Source: Prevotella aurantiaca JCM 15754
GTDB taxonomy: Bacteria; Bacteroidota; Bacteroidia; Bacteroidales; Bacteroidaceae
Length of the DNA stretch: 64,000 nt
NCBI RefSeq assembly: GCF_000614025.1
Contig: NZ_BAKF01000006.1
Location: forward strand, 52,004 to 116,003
Direction of reading: 5' to 3'
Position 1 is the stretch's first letter. Each line of letters opens with the position of its first letter. The notes under the pieces were generated by a model. It was given only the letters and a program-made list of their open reading frames with translations, had not been told where the DNA came from and did not search any database. Below are positions 27,549-37,807 of this stretch, piece after piece. The position numbers and the translations under genes are program-made.

Positions 27549-28869
27549 ATGAACGATTTAGTTACGCTTATTACTTCTTCAGTAGAATTTCATATACCAA
27601 CACTTGGAGCTATAATAGCTCTAATCTTAATATGCTTGCTTCTTTATATATCTGGCTTTGCTAGTGGTTCTGAAATCGCATTTTTCAGTTTGTCTCCTAA
27701 TGATATTGATGAATTAGAACCAACTAAAAGTAGCATTGATAAGAATATTCAGATTTTGAGAGATGATAGTGAACGTACATTAGCTACAATCTTGATTCTA
27801 AATAATTTAGTGAACGTTACAATAGTTATGCTTTCAGGTTTTGTACTGAGAGAGATAGTTGTATTCAAAGTTGCGTGGATAGAAATATTCTGTGCTACTA
27901 TTCTTCTTACTTTTCTTCTACTTCTTTTTGGTGAGATAATGCCAAAAGTGTATAGCAGCATGAATCCTTTGAAATTTTGCCGCCATGCTGTTAATGGTAT
28001 AATGATAGCTCGGAAACTTTTCTGGCCAATAGAAAGTATTTTGATGCGCAGTAGTGTTTTCGCAGAAAAAAATGCTAAAAAAAGAGAAACGGAAGCTATC
28101 AATGGATGAGATAGAGCAAGCATTGGAGTTGACCAACAAAAATGAAATAAGTAACGAACAAGAGATGCTGGAAGGCATTATACGATTTGTTGATGAAACC
28201 GCTAAAGAAGTAATGACATCACGTCGAGATATTGTTGATCTTGATATACGTTCTAACTATTCAGAAGTTTTGAAATGTATAGTGGAGAATAACTACTCCA
28301 GAATTCCCGTATACCAGGACAATGAAGACAATATACGTGGTATTTTATATATCAAAGATTTACTTCCATATCTGAATAAGCCTACAAATTTTAGATGGCA
28401 GAGCCTAATACGTCCTCCCTATTTTGTTCCTGAAACAAAAAAAATTGATGATCTGTTACGTGAATTTCAAGAAAATAAGGTACATATAGCAATAGTTGTA
28501 GATGAATTTGGTGGTACAAGTGGACTTGTAACATTGGAAGATATTCTCGAAGAAATTGTTGGGGAAATAAATGATGAATTTGATGATGATAAGTCCTTTT
28601 ATCATAATTTGTCCACAGGTATATATTTGTTTGAAGGAAAAACTTCAATAGGAGATTTTACAAAAGTTCTAGATTTAGACGATGATACTTTTGAGGAATT
28701 ACAAGGTGATGCAGATTCTATGGCAGGATTATTACTTGAGCTTAAAGGAGAATTTCCAGTTTTGCATGAAAAATTAAGTTATAAGCAATTTCTTTTTGAG
28801 GTTATGGCGATAGAAAATCTCCGAATTAGTAAAATCAAAGTTACCATTTTAGATGAAAAGCAGCATTAG
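27549..28869 (+). pseudogene. gldE: GldE-like CNNM/CBS membrane protein with a frameshift
   Basis: Two overlapping frames make one protein. The first (27549-28109) has the DUF21/CNNM membrane domain: four hydrophobic segments and GFASGSEIAFFSLSPNDIDE. The second carries the CBS pair (NYSRIPVYQDNEDNIRGILY, KVHIAIVVDEFGGTSGLVTL) and the CorC/HlyC tail to 28869. The break lies at one of two A7 tracts (28066-28072 or 28077-28083); removing one A restores 439 aa. Members are Bacteroidetes GldE-type, named for gliding although most Bacteroidales do not glide; ion transport is likely. The indel may be real, slippage or a sequencing error. Confidence 0.8.
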
Positions 28870-29365
28870 TTATTTAACTAAAGATATAGTTTTAGGAGTT
28901 CTTGAAATTGAAAACGGCCGAGATGCAGAAATACAAGGTGAATTACAACTTCTTAAACTTATGCTTGGGTATGATGTTGTATTGAATCATAATGAGGTTG
29001 GCAAGCCTTTAATTGATGGGTATAATATAAGTATTTCTCATACAAAAGGTTTTGTTGCTATACTTTTATCAAAAGAATTTGAAGTGGGAATTGACATTGA
29101 ATATACTTCAGATAGGATAAAAAAAATAAAAAAAAGATTCCTGCGCAATGATGAAATATATACTACTACTAATGAGCTGTTGATTACATGGTGTGCTAAA
29201 GAAGCTGCATATAAACTTTTTTCTGAAGAAAAGCTTGCCTTCCAAGAGATGAAAGTAATAATATCGGATACACAATTAATAAATCTAAAGACCAACACAA
29301 CAATAGATTTTATTTCCTTAATAAATCCCAAATATACAATGGTCGTTTGCTGGATAAATAAGTAA
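28853..29365 (+). CDS. 4'-phosphopantetheinyl transferase family protein
   Basis: A 170-aa Sfp-type enzyme that would attach phosphopantetheine to a carrier protein. The two family motifs are present: VGIDIEYTSDR (metal-binding Asp and Glu) near residue 78 and WCAKEAAYKLFSEE near 113, the WxxKEAxxK motif. It overlaps the end of the gldE-like gene by 17 bases, so it is co-translated. No obvious polyketide or non-ribosomal cluster is nearby; the substrate may be the fatty-acid or another acyl carrier protein. Confidence 0.88.
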   Translation: MKSSISYLTKDIVLGVLEIENGRDAEIQGELQLLKLMLGYDVVLNHNEVGKPLIDGYNISISHTKGFVAILLSKEFEVGIDIEYTSDRIKKIKKRFLRNDEIYTTTNELLITWCAKEAAYKLFSEEKLAFQEMKVIISDTQLINLKTNTTIDFISLINPKYTMVVCWINK

Positions 29366-29381
29366 AAATAAGTTTAGATTC

Positions 29382-29412
29382 TTGGAAAAGCCACTTGAAA
29401 AGTGTATCTTTG
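29382..29412 (+). promoter_or_regulatory. Promoter of the MORN-repeat gene
   Basis: TTG (29382-29384), 20 bases, TATCTTTG (29405-29412), about 26 bases before the ATG. Confidence 0.7.
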
Positions 29413-29437
29413 CAATTAAAGATAATTTTAAAAAGAA

Positions 29438-30550
29438 ATGAAGAATCTATTTATCACTATAATATTTTGTATGATACCATACTTTGCCATGTTGCAAGGT
29501 CAAGAAGTAAAATCAATTGTACTAAAAACAGGAGATTCATATAAAGGGGATGTTGTTAATGGAAAACCATCTGGTCGTGGTATAACAACCTATAAAAATG
29601 GTGATGTATACGAAGGTGATTTCGTAAAAGGTAAACGACAAGGAGAAGGAACTTATACTTTCTCTGATGGTGAAAAATATACAGGACAATGGTTCCAAGA
29701 CCAACAACATGGTAAAGGTATTTTTATTTTTAAAAATGGAAATGTATATGATGGTCTTTGGTATAAGGATTATCAACAAGGAAAGGGTGTAATGCGCTAT
29801 TATAATGGTGACGTATATGTTGGTCAATGGATAATGGATAAACGCAATGGTATGGGGCGTTACACTTTTGCAAATGGTGCATATTACGATGGCGCGTGGA
29901 AAGATGACGTTAAAAGTGGTCATGGACGTTTTGTGTGGAAAGATGGTTCAACATACGTAGGAGATTGGGTAAAAAACGTAAAAGAAGGAAAAGGCGTTTA
30001 TATTTACCATAGTGGAGAAGAATACAATGGTGAATGGAAAAATGATTTACGCAATGGAAAAGGGGTATATAAGTTTAGCAATGGCGATATATATGAAGGA
30101 GACTATTTGGATGATGAACGAACTGGACAAGGTATATTACGCTATAAAAATGGAGAAAATTACACAGGACGCTTCCTAAAAGGATTAAGATCTGGACTTG
30201 GAACAATGGTGTGGGAAAATGGAGATATCTATGTTGGAAATTGGGAAAATGGTTTGCAAGGTGGACAAGGAAAATTAACCAAAAGAAATAAAGATGTGAT
30301 TGAGGGACAATTCAGGAATGGGAAAATGGATGGTCAAATTACAATCCATTATGCAGATGGTAGTAAGTTCCGTGGTATGTATCGTGATGGAAAACGTAAT
30401 GGAGCGGCCATAGAGCAAGATAAAAAAGGAGTACGTTTTGAAGGTTCTTATCGTAATAATGTCCGAGATGGGAAATTTACTGAAACTGATCGTAATGGTA
30501 AGGTAATTGCACAGGGTTATTATGATAATGGCGTCAGACATAATAATTAA
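29438..30550 (+). CDS. Exported MORN-repeat protein
   Basis: A 370-aa protein with an N-terminal signal peptide (MKNLFITIIFCMIPYFAML) followed almost wholly by MORN repeats of about 23 residues (YEGDFVKGKRQGEGTYTF, YDGLWYKDYQQGKGVMRY, YVGDWVKNVKEGKGVYIY and so on), roughly thirteen in all. MORN proteins act as scaffolds or bind lipids; in Bacteroidales many are exported with unknown partners. It has its own promoter and is followed by glgB after 11 bases. The repeats are uniform enough to be a site for slippage or copy-number change. Confidence 0.88.
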   Translation: MKNLFITIIFCMIPYFAMLQGQEVKSIVLKTGDSYKGDVVNGKPSGRGITTYKNGDVYEGDFVKGKRQGEGTYTFSDGEKYTGQWFQDQQHGKGIFIFKNGNVYDGLWYKDYQQGKGVMRYYNGDVYVGQWIMDKRNGMGRYTFANGAYYDGAWKDDVKSGHGRFVWKDGSTYVGDWVKNVKEGKGVYIYHSGEEYNGEWKNDLRNGKGVYKFSNGDIYEGDYLDDERTGQGILRYKNGENYTGRFLKGLRSGLGTMVWENGDIYVGNWENGLQGGQGKLTKRNKDVIEGQFRNGKMDGQITIHYADGSKFRGMYRDGKRNGAAIEQDKKGVRFEGSYRNNVRDGKFTETDRNGKVIAQGYYDNGVRHNN

Positions 30551-30561
30551 TAACAAAAAAT

Positions 30562-32642
30562 ATGGTTAAAAAGGTTCAGGATAACGCTAATGCAGCGATT
30601 AAAGCAAAGTGCAATACTCAATTATTGGGTATAGTAGAAAGCGATAGTTACTTATATCCTTTTAACGAGGCAATCTCTGGTAGACACAATTATGCTTTAG
30701 AGCGTATAAAGGAATTTACTAATGGAGGAAAGCAAAGTCTTTCAGAATTTGCTAATGGCTATAATTATTATGGATTACATAAAATTAATGATCAATGGAT
30801 ATTTCGCGAATGGGCTCCTAATGCTACAGACCTATATTTAATAGGTGATTTTAATAACTGGAAGCGTTCTTCAGAATATCAATGTAAGAGAGTTGATGGA
30901 AGTTTTGGAGACTGGGAATTAATTCTTGATGAAAATGCAATGCATCATGGTGATCTGTTTAAAATGTATACATTGTGGAATGGGGGGAAGGTGAACGTAT
31001 TCCAGCATGGGCACAACGAGTTGTACAAGATGAAAATACAAAAGTTTTTTCAGCGCAAGTATGGTGTCCTAAACAGACGTATAAATGGAAAAATGTATCT
31101 TTTAAGCCAACCAAATCTCCACTTCTTATATACGAATGCCATATAGGCATGGCACAAGATGCCGAGAAAGTAGGAACTTATACAGAATTTAAGAATAAGG
31201 TCCTGCCTAGAATTGTGAATGATGGTTATAATGCTATTCAAATAATGGCTATTCAAGAGCACCCTTATTATGGAAGTTTTGGTTACCATGTAAGTTCGTT
31301 TTTTGCTCCAAGTTCACGTTTTGGTACACCTGAAGAACTTAAAGAACTGATAGATGAAGCGCATAATAATAGGATAGCAGTTATTATGGATATCGTCCAT
31401 TCACATGCTGTCAAGAACGAAATAGAAGGATTAGGAAATCTTGCTGGAGATCCTAATCAATATTTTTATCCTGGTCAGTGTCGCGAACACCCCGCATGGG
31501 ATTCTCTATGCTTTGATTATGGAAAAATGAAGTGATACACTTCCTTCTATCAAATTGCAAATATTGGCTAGAAGAATACCATTTCGATGGTTTTCGATTT
31601 GATGGCGTTACGTCAATGTTATATTATAGTCATGGTTTAGGAGAATCATTCTGCAATTACGCCGATTATTTTAATGGTCACCAAGATGATAATGCTATTT
31701 GTTATTTAACCTTAGCAAACTGCTTAATACATGAGGTCAACAAATATGCTATTACTATAGCAGAAGAGGTATCTGGAATGCCTGGATTGGCTGCAAAGTT
31801 TAAAGATGGCGGTTATGGTTTTGATTATCGGATGGCTATGAATATTCCAGATACTGGATTAAGACTATAAAAGAATTACCTGATGAAGCATGGAAACCTT
31901 CATCTATTTTTTGGGAGGTAAAAAATAGGCGTAGCATGAACGTACAATTTCTTATTGTGAATCTCATGACCAAGCTTTAGTTGGTGATAAGACTATTATT
32001 TTTCGCTTAATAGATGCAGATATGTATTGGCATTTTAAGAAGGGTGATGAGAATGATAGGGCAAGACGGGGCATTGCATTGCATAAGATGATACGACTAG
32101 TTACTGCATCGACCATTAATGGTGGGTACTTAAACTTTATGGGCAATGAATTCGGACACCCTGAATGGATTGATTTCCCACGTGAAGGTAATGATTGGAG
32201 CTATAAATATGCCCGTCGTCAATGGAATTTAGTTGATAATATTGAACTTTGTTATCACTACCTTGGTGATTTTGATAAAAAAATGTTAGAAGTTATAAAA
32301 AGTGAGCCAAACTTTAGCGGTACACCGCTAAAAGAAATATGGCATAACGACTCGGATCAAATATTAGCTTTCAGTCGTAATGATTTGGTTTTTGTATTTA
32401 ACTTCTCACCATCACGTTCATTCTCTGATTATGGATTCCTTGTTCCTAATGGAATTTATAATGTTAAGTTAAATACAGATTCGTGGGAATATGGTGGTTT
32501 TGGTTTTGTCGATGAAAAAGTGAAATACGCAACTTTACCTGATCCACTTTACGAGAAAGATAATAAAGGGTGGTTGAAACTATATATACCAGCTCGCAGT
32601 GCATTAGTTTTACGAAGAAAAAATAGTACTAATGAGAATTGA
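30562..32642 (+). pseudogene. glgB: 1,4-alpha-glucan branching enzyme with four frameshifts
   Basis: Four frames together make one complete GH13 branching enzyme. Order: CBM48-like domain (FREWAPNATDLYLIGDFNNW), catalytic barrel (YGSFGYHVSSFFAPSSRFG, DIVHSHAVKN, FRFDGVTSML with the nucleophile Asp, AEEVSGMPG with the acid/base Glu) and a C-terminal beta domain. Breaks, all one-base deletions: in the G6 run 30982-30987, the A5 run 31523-31527, next to 31852 and between 31935 and 31936. Adding one base at each gives 694 aa, a normal length. Apart from the breaks, the sequence shows no decay. Glycogen branching; errors in assembly are as likely as a true pseudogene. Confidence 0.85.
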
Positions 32643-33591
32643 AAGTAAAATCATGCGCATTTGCTGTGCTTTTATATTTTGGGTCTTTACGTTCTGCTAT
32701 CTTTTTTTTTATCAGGCAGACATTCTCGTGCTTACACAACATGTAGCATCAAACGGGCAAACACATTATGTTCCGTGGTTGGGCGCAATATTAATAACGA
32801 TTATATTGCAACTCTTTCAAGTCTGTGTTTATTCTTTACTGAAACTTAGTAAACGTGGACATGCAATTACTTACTTTCCTTCTGTACTCCTGTTAACTGT
32901 TTTAACTTCTATTAGAGCAAATTCTACGACAATTAATTTTGGGAATTGGATTTGGGTTGCTCCTGTCTTATTGATTCTTTATGTTGTATTTGTTTATTAT
33001 ATTCGGCGTTATGAATCCTATGAGCCAGAACTACGTGGCATTGGATTTATTTCTCAATTATTGTGGATAAACATCTGTATAATGCTTGTTTTTTTCTTAT
33101 TTATAGGAATATTTAGTAATTCTGATAAGCAGTTTCATGAAAAGATTAAGGTAGAGACTTTAGTCCAAAACTTTAAATATCGTGAAGCTTTGCGTCGAAT
33201 ACATCGAATGAAATCTATTGATTCTACAACTACAATGCTTACAATATATAGTGTAGCCCGCCTTGGAGATTTGTCAGATAGTCTATATGAATATCGTCTA
33301 ATTGGTGGGAGAGATGTATTGCGTCCAGGTAAAATACATTCGTTATTATTACCCGACAGCGTTATTAATAAAGCAACAAAAACTTCTGTACACTACCAAT
33401 TAGCTGGCTTCTTGCTTGACAGAGACCTTCCTAAGTTTATTTACTTTGTTCAGAAATACTATCCAATTGATAGTCTTCGTCCTCGATATTATGCAGAAGC
33501 TTTCAATTTACATAAGCAATTGAAAAAAGGATTAAAACCTAATATGCCCTATATTAAAGGTAGTTATACTCATTACTACTTTACAAAATAA
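32632..33591 (+). CDS. Polytopic membrane protein of unknown function
   Basis: A 319-aa protein with about five hydrophobic segments in the first half (for example ICCAFIFWVFTFCYLFFY, GAILITIILQLFQVCVYSLL, IWVAPVLLILYVVFVYYI, LLWINICIMLVFFLFIGIF) and a soluble C-terminal half rich in aromatic and basic residues (KIKVETLVQNFKYREALRRI). It overlaps the end of glgB by 11 bases and lies 3 bases before glycerate kinase, so it is in the same operon. I do not recognise a named family. Confidence 0.75.
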   Translation: MRIESKIMRICCAFIFWVFTFCYLFFYQADILVLTQHVASNGQTHYVPWLGAILITIILQLFQVCVYSLLKLSKRGHAITYFPSVLLLTVLTSIRANSTTINFGNWIWVAPVLLILYVVFVYYIRRYESYEPELRGIGFISQLLWINICIMLVFFLFIGIFSNSDKQFHEKIKVETLVQNFKYREALRRIHRMKSIDSTTTMLTIYSVARLGDLSDSLYEYRLIGGRDVLRPGKIHSLLLPDSVINKATKTSVHYQLAGFLLDRDLPKFIYFVQKYYPIDSLRPRYYAEAFNLHKQLKKGLKPNMPYIKGSYTHYYFTK

Positions 33592-33594
33592 ATA

Positions 33595-34716
33595 ATGAAA
33601 GTTATACTTGCTTTTGATTCTTTTAAAGGTTCCCTTACAGCAGAACAGGCAACAAATGCAGTAGCTATGGGAATAAGAGAGATTTTTCCGACTGCTGAGA
33701 TTATATGCTTACCCATGGCAGATGGAGGCGAAGGAACAACAGAGATTCTTGTGCGATATACAAGAGCAAAGTGGAGTACCTGCAAAGTTAATGATTCTTT
33801 AATGCGCCCCATTTTTGTTAATTATGCCATTGAAGAAAATCAGCGTATTGCACTTATGGAAATGGCGGAAGTAGCAGGTCTTATCCTTTTACAACCGAAT
33901 GAGCAAAAACCAATGAAAACAACAACCTTCGGAGTAGGAGAAATGATTCTTAATGCTGTTAAAGTTGGAGTTAAACATATCCTTATTGGTATTGGAGGAA
34001 GTGCAACAAGTGATGGAGGCGCAGGAATGTTGGCAGCATTAGGTGCAAAGTTCTATATAAATAATCAATTAGTTAAATACCCTAAGGGAAGCGATCTTAT
34101 TCATCTAACGTCTGTAGATCTTTCTTTATTGTCAGTTTTTCAAGATATTCAAATAGAAGTCCTTTGCGATGTTAATAATCCTTTGTATGGTTATAATGGT
34201 GCAGCATATGTTTATGCACCCCAAAAAGGAGCAAGCCAATATGATGTAGAAATATTAGATAGAGGTTTACGCAATCTTGCTCATCTTTGTAAAATAGATC
34301 CAACAATACCTGGAAGTGGAGCTGCAGGTGGGTTAGGTTATGCGTTTTGTTTATTAGGCGCTCAATTGCGTAGAGGAGTAGAAGTCTTAATTGAATACAC
34401 TGGTCTTATTAATCATTTAAATAATGCTGACCTTGTATTAACCGGAGAAGGTAAAATTGATAGCCAGACATTAAATAACAAACTACCATTTGGTATTATG
34501 TCAATTGCTAGGACTCATAATGTTCCTACCATCGTATTAGCAGGTTGCGTTGCTAATAAAGATTTATTAATATCTGCAGGTTTTAATGAAGCTGTTTGTA
34601 TTAACCCTCCAAACACTCCACATAGCGATGCTATGTGTCCAAAGGTGGCAACTAGTCGTCTAAGAAATACAACGAAGGAAGTAATAAAAAGGGTGTTTTC
34701 AATAGATAAACATTAA
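33595..34716 (+). CDS. Glycerate kinase
   Basis: A 373-aa member of the GarK/GlxK glycerate kinase family, phosphorylating D-glycerate with ATP. Family patterns are all present: AFDSFKGSLTAEQATNAVA at the start, LPMADGGEGTTE, GGSATSDGGAGMLAALGA near 143, GSGAAGGLGYAF and DLVLTGEGKIDSQT. Whether the product is the 2- or 3-phosphate I cannot say, so no symbol is given. It is the last gene of the operon and meets mltG tail to tail across a hairpin. Confidence 0.93.
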   Translation: MKVILAFDSFKGSLTAEQATNAVAMGIREIFPTAEIICLPMADGGEGTTEILVRYTRAKWSTCKVNDSLMRPIFVNYAIEENQRIALMEMAEVAGLILLQPNEQKPMKTTTFGVGEMILNAVKVGVKHILIGIGGSATSDGGAGMLAALGAKFYINNQLVKYPKGSDLIHLTSVDLSLLSVFQDIQIEVLCDVNNPLYGYNGAAYVYAPQKGASQYDVEILDRGLRNLAHLCKIDPTIPGSGAAGGLGYAFCLLGAQLRRGVEVLIEYTGLINHLNNADLVLTGEGKIDSQTLNNKLPFGIMSIARTHNVPTIVLAGCVANKDLLISAGFNEAVCINPPNTPHSDAMCPKVATSRLRNTTKEVIKRVFSIDKH

Positions 34717-34797
34717 ATCAAATTTTCATATTAAACTAGAATTACACTCATTTAGAAACACTATTGTTCCTTTAAAAGGTAAAAAGCAAATTAATTG

Positions 34798-34849
34798 ATA
34801 GTAATGGTTCTTTAAAGAAAAAAAGCTTAAAAGAACCAATACTATTTTT
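34798..34849. terminator. Hairpin between convergent glycerate kinase and mltG genes
   Basis: A 20-base arm (34798-34817, starting ATAGTAATGGTTC) pairs with 34826-34845 with two mismatches around an 8-base A-rich loop, followed by T's. It probably ends the rightward operon and may also serve mltG. Confidence 0.65.
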
Positions 34850-34887
34850 ATATGGAAGATTACTTATTTTATAAGACAAAAGTGTGA

Positions 34888-35922
34888 TTATTTTATCCCT
34901 CTTTCGGTCAATGCTTTGGCATACTTAGTTGCATTTACAGAATGTTCTTCATAAGTTTCAGCAAAGTTGTGAGTACCGCTAAAATCTTCTTTTGCACACA
35001 TATACAAGTAGTTGTGGTGTACATAATTCAGAACTGCATCAATGGCAGCTATGCTAGGAATACGTATAGGACCAGGAGGAAGACCTTTATATTTATATGT
35101 GTTGTAAGGGCTATCGTAACTTAACCATTTATGATATATGCGGTGTGCTTGGAAATTCCCAATAGCAAATTTCACAGTAGGATCAGCTTGCAATGGCATT
35201 TTCTTATTTAGACGGTTGATATACATACCTGCAATTTTAGGCATTTCGCCCTCATCATCAGTTTCTTCATCAACAATACTAGCTAAAGTCATCACTTCTA
35301 CTTTGCTAAAACCATTTTTTTCAGCTTTTTGGGTGCGCTCGAAAGTCCAAAACTTCTTATTCTCATTATCCATTTTCTTTAAGAATGTTGAAACAGATGT
35401 AGCCCAATAGAAGTCGTAAGTATTTGGAATAAACATAGCAATAATGTTTTGTCGTGAATAACCATATCGTTTGCAAACAGTTTCTGAGGTTAGAGAATCC
35501 ATTAGTTCTCTTTTGGTGAACATAAGTTTTTTGCTTACATTAGTTGCTAAATCACCTAGTGTTCTTACTGAACGAATAGTTAGTGAGACAGAAGCTTGTT
35601 TACCATTCTTAAAGTTGCGAAAAGTTAGTAATGCGCCCGAACTACTAATTGTGTATCTTCCTGAACGTATGTTATCCTTGTAAGAAAATAAATTAGCCAA
35701 GACTTTGAAAGTCCATAAACCATGTTTAGTAGATACCTTTTCCAATTTATTGTAAACAGAATCTATATTGTCATCGTGATCGATAAATAAATACTCTGTC
35801 TTACCATTGCTTGACATTGAAGAGAACAGAAAGAAATATGCAACTAAAGCGCCAATAGCAATAATTGCTGCAGCAATTTCCAGTCTTTTAGAGTTGTTTT
35901 TTTTACGTTTTGCCTTCACCAT
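34888..35922 (-). CDS. mltG: Endolytic murein transglycosylase MltG
   Basis: A 344-aa protein of the YceG/MltG family, which cleaves nascent glycan strands in the inner membrane. There is one N-terminal membrane segment (IAAAIIAIGALVAYFFLF, about 17-34) after a lysine-rich tail, a LysM-like subdomain, then the catalytic domain. The catalytic Glu lies in ASIVDEETDDEGEM near residue 218, followed by INRLNKKMPLQADPTVKFA and GLPPGPIRIPSIAAIDAV. Length normal. A TACCTTTG -7 box (complement of 35942-35949) lies upstream. Confidence 0.95.
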   Translation of the reverse strand: MVKAKRKKNNSKRLEIAAAIIAIGALVAYFFLFSSMSSNGKTEYLFIDHDDNIDSVYNKLEKVSTKHGLWTFKVLANLFSYKDNIRSGRYTISSSGALLTFRNFKNGKQASVSLTIRSVRTLGDLATNVSKKLMFTKRELMDSLTSETVCKRYGYSRQNIIAMFIPNTYDFYWATSVSTFLKKMDNENKKFWTFERTQKAEKNGFSKVEVMTLASIVDEETDDEGEMPKIAGMYINRLNKKMPLQADPTVKFAIGNFQAHRIYHKWLSYDSPYNTYKYKGLPPGPIRIPSIAAIDAVLNYVHHNYLYMCAKEDFSGTHNFAETYEEHSVNATKYAKALTERGIK

Positions 35923-36127
35923 AATTTAAAATAATATGTTGCAAAGGTAATAATTTTGACTGAAAACTTTACCAACTTGTATATCAAAAGAATATTGTTT
36001 TTCTTCTTTTAAATTCTTTTTAAGGAAATATTATTAGTCATATCTTGTTTTATAATTGATTTTTATTTATTACATCTTTCGTGATATGTTAATATAAATA
36101 AATATTAAACTATTAATTAACTTTTAA

Positions 36128-36159
36128 TTGTTAATGGTTTGATAAATTAATTACCTTTG
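36128..36159 (+). promoter_or_regulatory. Promoter of rprXY
   Basis: TTG (36128-36130), 21 bases, TACCTTTG (36152-36159), giving a start near 36166 and a leader of about 70 bases that contains the inverted repeat at 36184-36209. Confidence 0.65.
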
Positions 36160-36183
36160 CTTTCGGTTTAATAAAACGTATAA

Positions 36184-36209
36184 TTAAAGTGTAGTATCTT
36201 ACACTATAA
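36184..36209 (+). promoter_or_regulatory. Inverted repeat in the rprX leader
   Basis: TTAAAGTGTA (36184-36193), 6 bases, TACACTATAA (36200-36209): ten-base arms with one mismatch. It could be an operator for autoregulation by RprY or an RNA hairpin near the start codon (26 bases away). Confidence 0.45.
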
Positions 36210-36234
36210 ATAAAAGATAATAGGTAAAGAGATT

Positions 36235-37779
36235 ATGAATAAAAAGACGATTTGGGTAATTGCAGTCATCATGGGACTTTCGTTCCTTGCTCTTCTTTTG
36301 CTCCAACTCAATTATATTGAGGAAATGGCAGAAATGAAGAAAGAGCAGTTTGACGAATCGGTAAATCGTGCTCTTTATCAAGCTTCTCGTAACATGGAGC
36401 TTAATGAAACATTAAGATTCCTAGAAAAAGATGTAAATAACAATGAATTGAAAACAACAAGTGCTGATTCACTTCGTCGAAAAGATACATCACATACGCA
36501 TCAAGCACCAGCATCATTGGAAGGAAGTGATTCGTATACTTCGTTCGAATCTAAATTAGCTCAGAGTAATCCTTCGTTAAGAACAAAGGCAACCATTCTT
36601 CGAAACGATACGGGAACTATTGCGGCAACCAAAAGAAAAATGCAAGAAGTCGTAAGAAACCGCTACGTTTATCAGAAAGCACTATTGGAAGAAGTCGTTT
36701 ACAATATACTTTACTCTGCTTCGGATAAGCCTCTGAATGAACGAATTAATTTCAAAATGCTTGATCAAGATTTGCGGGCGGAGATGATGAATAATGGAAT
36801 CAACATTCCATATCACTTTACGGTGCTTACGCAAGACGGACGTGAAGTTTATAAATGTCCTGACTATGTTAGTGATGGAGAAGATAATTGTTACTCGCAA
36901 GTACTGTTCAGAAACGATCCACCGAATAGAATGGGTGTAGTGAAGGTGCATTTTCCAGAAATGAATAGTTATATTTTCTCAAGTGTACGATTCATGATTC
37001 CGTCTATAATCTTCACGATGGTGTTGCTAGTAACATTTATTTTCACAATTGTTATTATATTTCGACAGAAGAAATACTCGGAAATTAAGAATGACTTTGT
37101 GAATAACATGACACACGAATTAAAGACTCCAATAGCAAGTATTTCGTTAGCTGCACAGATGATGAATGATAAAAGTCTGACCAAGACGCCGAAAATGATA
37201 GAACATCTTGGTGGGGTGGTAAACGATGAATCCAAACGGCTACGCTTTTTAGTAGAAAAAGTGCTCCAGATGAGTATGTATGATAGCAAAAAAGCAGTGT
37301 TAAAGAAAAAATATGTAGACTTGAACGAGATGGTCGAAACTATTGCGCATTCTTTTACATTGCGAGTAGAGCATACTGGAGGAAAGGTTTATACAGAGAT
37401 AGATGCTATAGATTCAAAAATGTATGTGGATGAAATGCATTTCCAAAATGTAATTTTCAACTTGTTGGATAATGCAGTAAAATATGCTAAAGCTGACCAA
37501 CCTCTGAATGTTTATTTGAAAACATGGAATACAAATGATCACCTCTATTTAACAATACGCGACACGGGTCAAGGAATTAAGAAAGATAACTTGAAGAAGA
37601 TTTTCGAAAAATTCTATCGCGTACATACCGGCAACTTACATGATGTAAAAGGCTTCGGATTAGGCTTAGCATACGTTAAAAGAATGGTAGATTTACACGA
37701 AGGTGAAATAAAGGTAGATAGTGAGTATGGTAAAGGAACAAAATTCACAATTATTCTACCAGTACTATTAGATAAATAA
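36235..37779 (+). CDS. rprX: Sensor histidine kinase RprX
   Basis: A 514-aa inner-membrane kinase with membrane segments at about residues 5-24 and 256-280 flanking a periplasmic domain. HisKA carries the phosphoacceptor His near 294 in NNMTHELKTPIASISLAA; the ATPase domain has NLLDNAVKYAKA, DTGQGIKK, KFYRV and GFGLGLAYVKRM. Length and order with the next gene match RprX of Bacteroides fragilis, first described in connection with tetracycline-related regulation. The signal is unknown. Confidence 0.92.
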   Translation: MNKKTIWVIAVIMGLSFLALLLLQLNYIEEMAEMKKEQFDESVNRALYQASRNMELNETLRFLEKDVNNNELKTTSADSLRRKDTSHTHQAPASLEGSDSYTSFESKLAQSNPSLRTKATILRNDTGTIAATKRKMQEVVRNRYVYQKALLEEVVYNILYSASDKPLNERINFKMLDQDLRAEMMNNGINIPYHFTVLTQDGREVYKCPDYVSDGEDNCYSQVLFRNDPPNRMGVVKVHFPEMNSYIFSSVRFMIPSIIFTMVLLVTFIFTIVIIFRQKKYSEIKNDFVNNMTHELKTPIASISLAAQMMNDKSLTKTPKMIEHLGGVVNDESKRLRFLVEKVLQMSMYDSKKAVLKKKYVDLNEMVETIAHSFTLRVEHTGGKVYTEIDAIDSKMYVDEMHFQNVIFNLLDNAVKYAKADQPLNVYLKTWNTNDHLYLTIRDTGQGIKKDNLKKIFEKFYRVHTGNLHDVKGFGLGLAYVKRMVDLHEGEIKVDSEYGKGTKFTIILPVLLDK

Positions 37780-37807
37780 AAACAAATTTAATTAAAGGAG
37801 AAAAGAT

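Noticed and set aside
29438..30550. MORN repeats as a CRISPR-like or tandem DNA repeat
   Set aside because: The periodicity is at the protein level (about 23 residues) with divergent codons, not exact DNA repeats; no CRISPR array is visible in the window.
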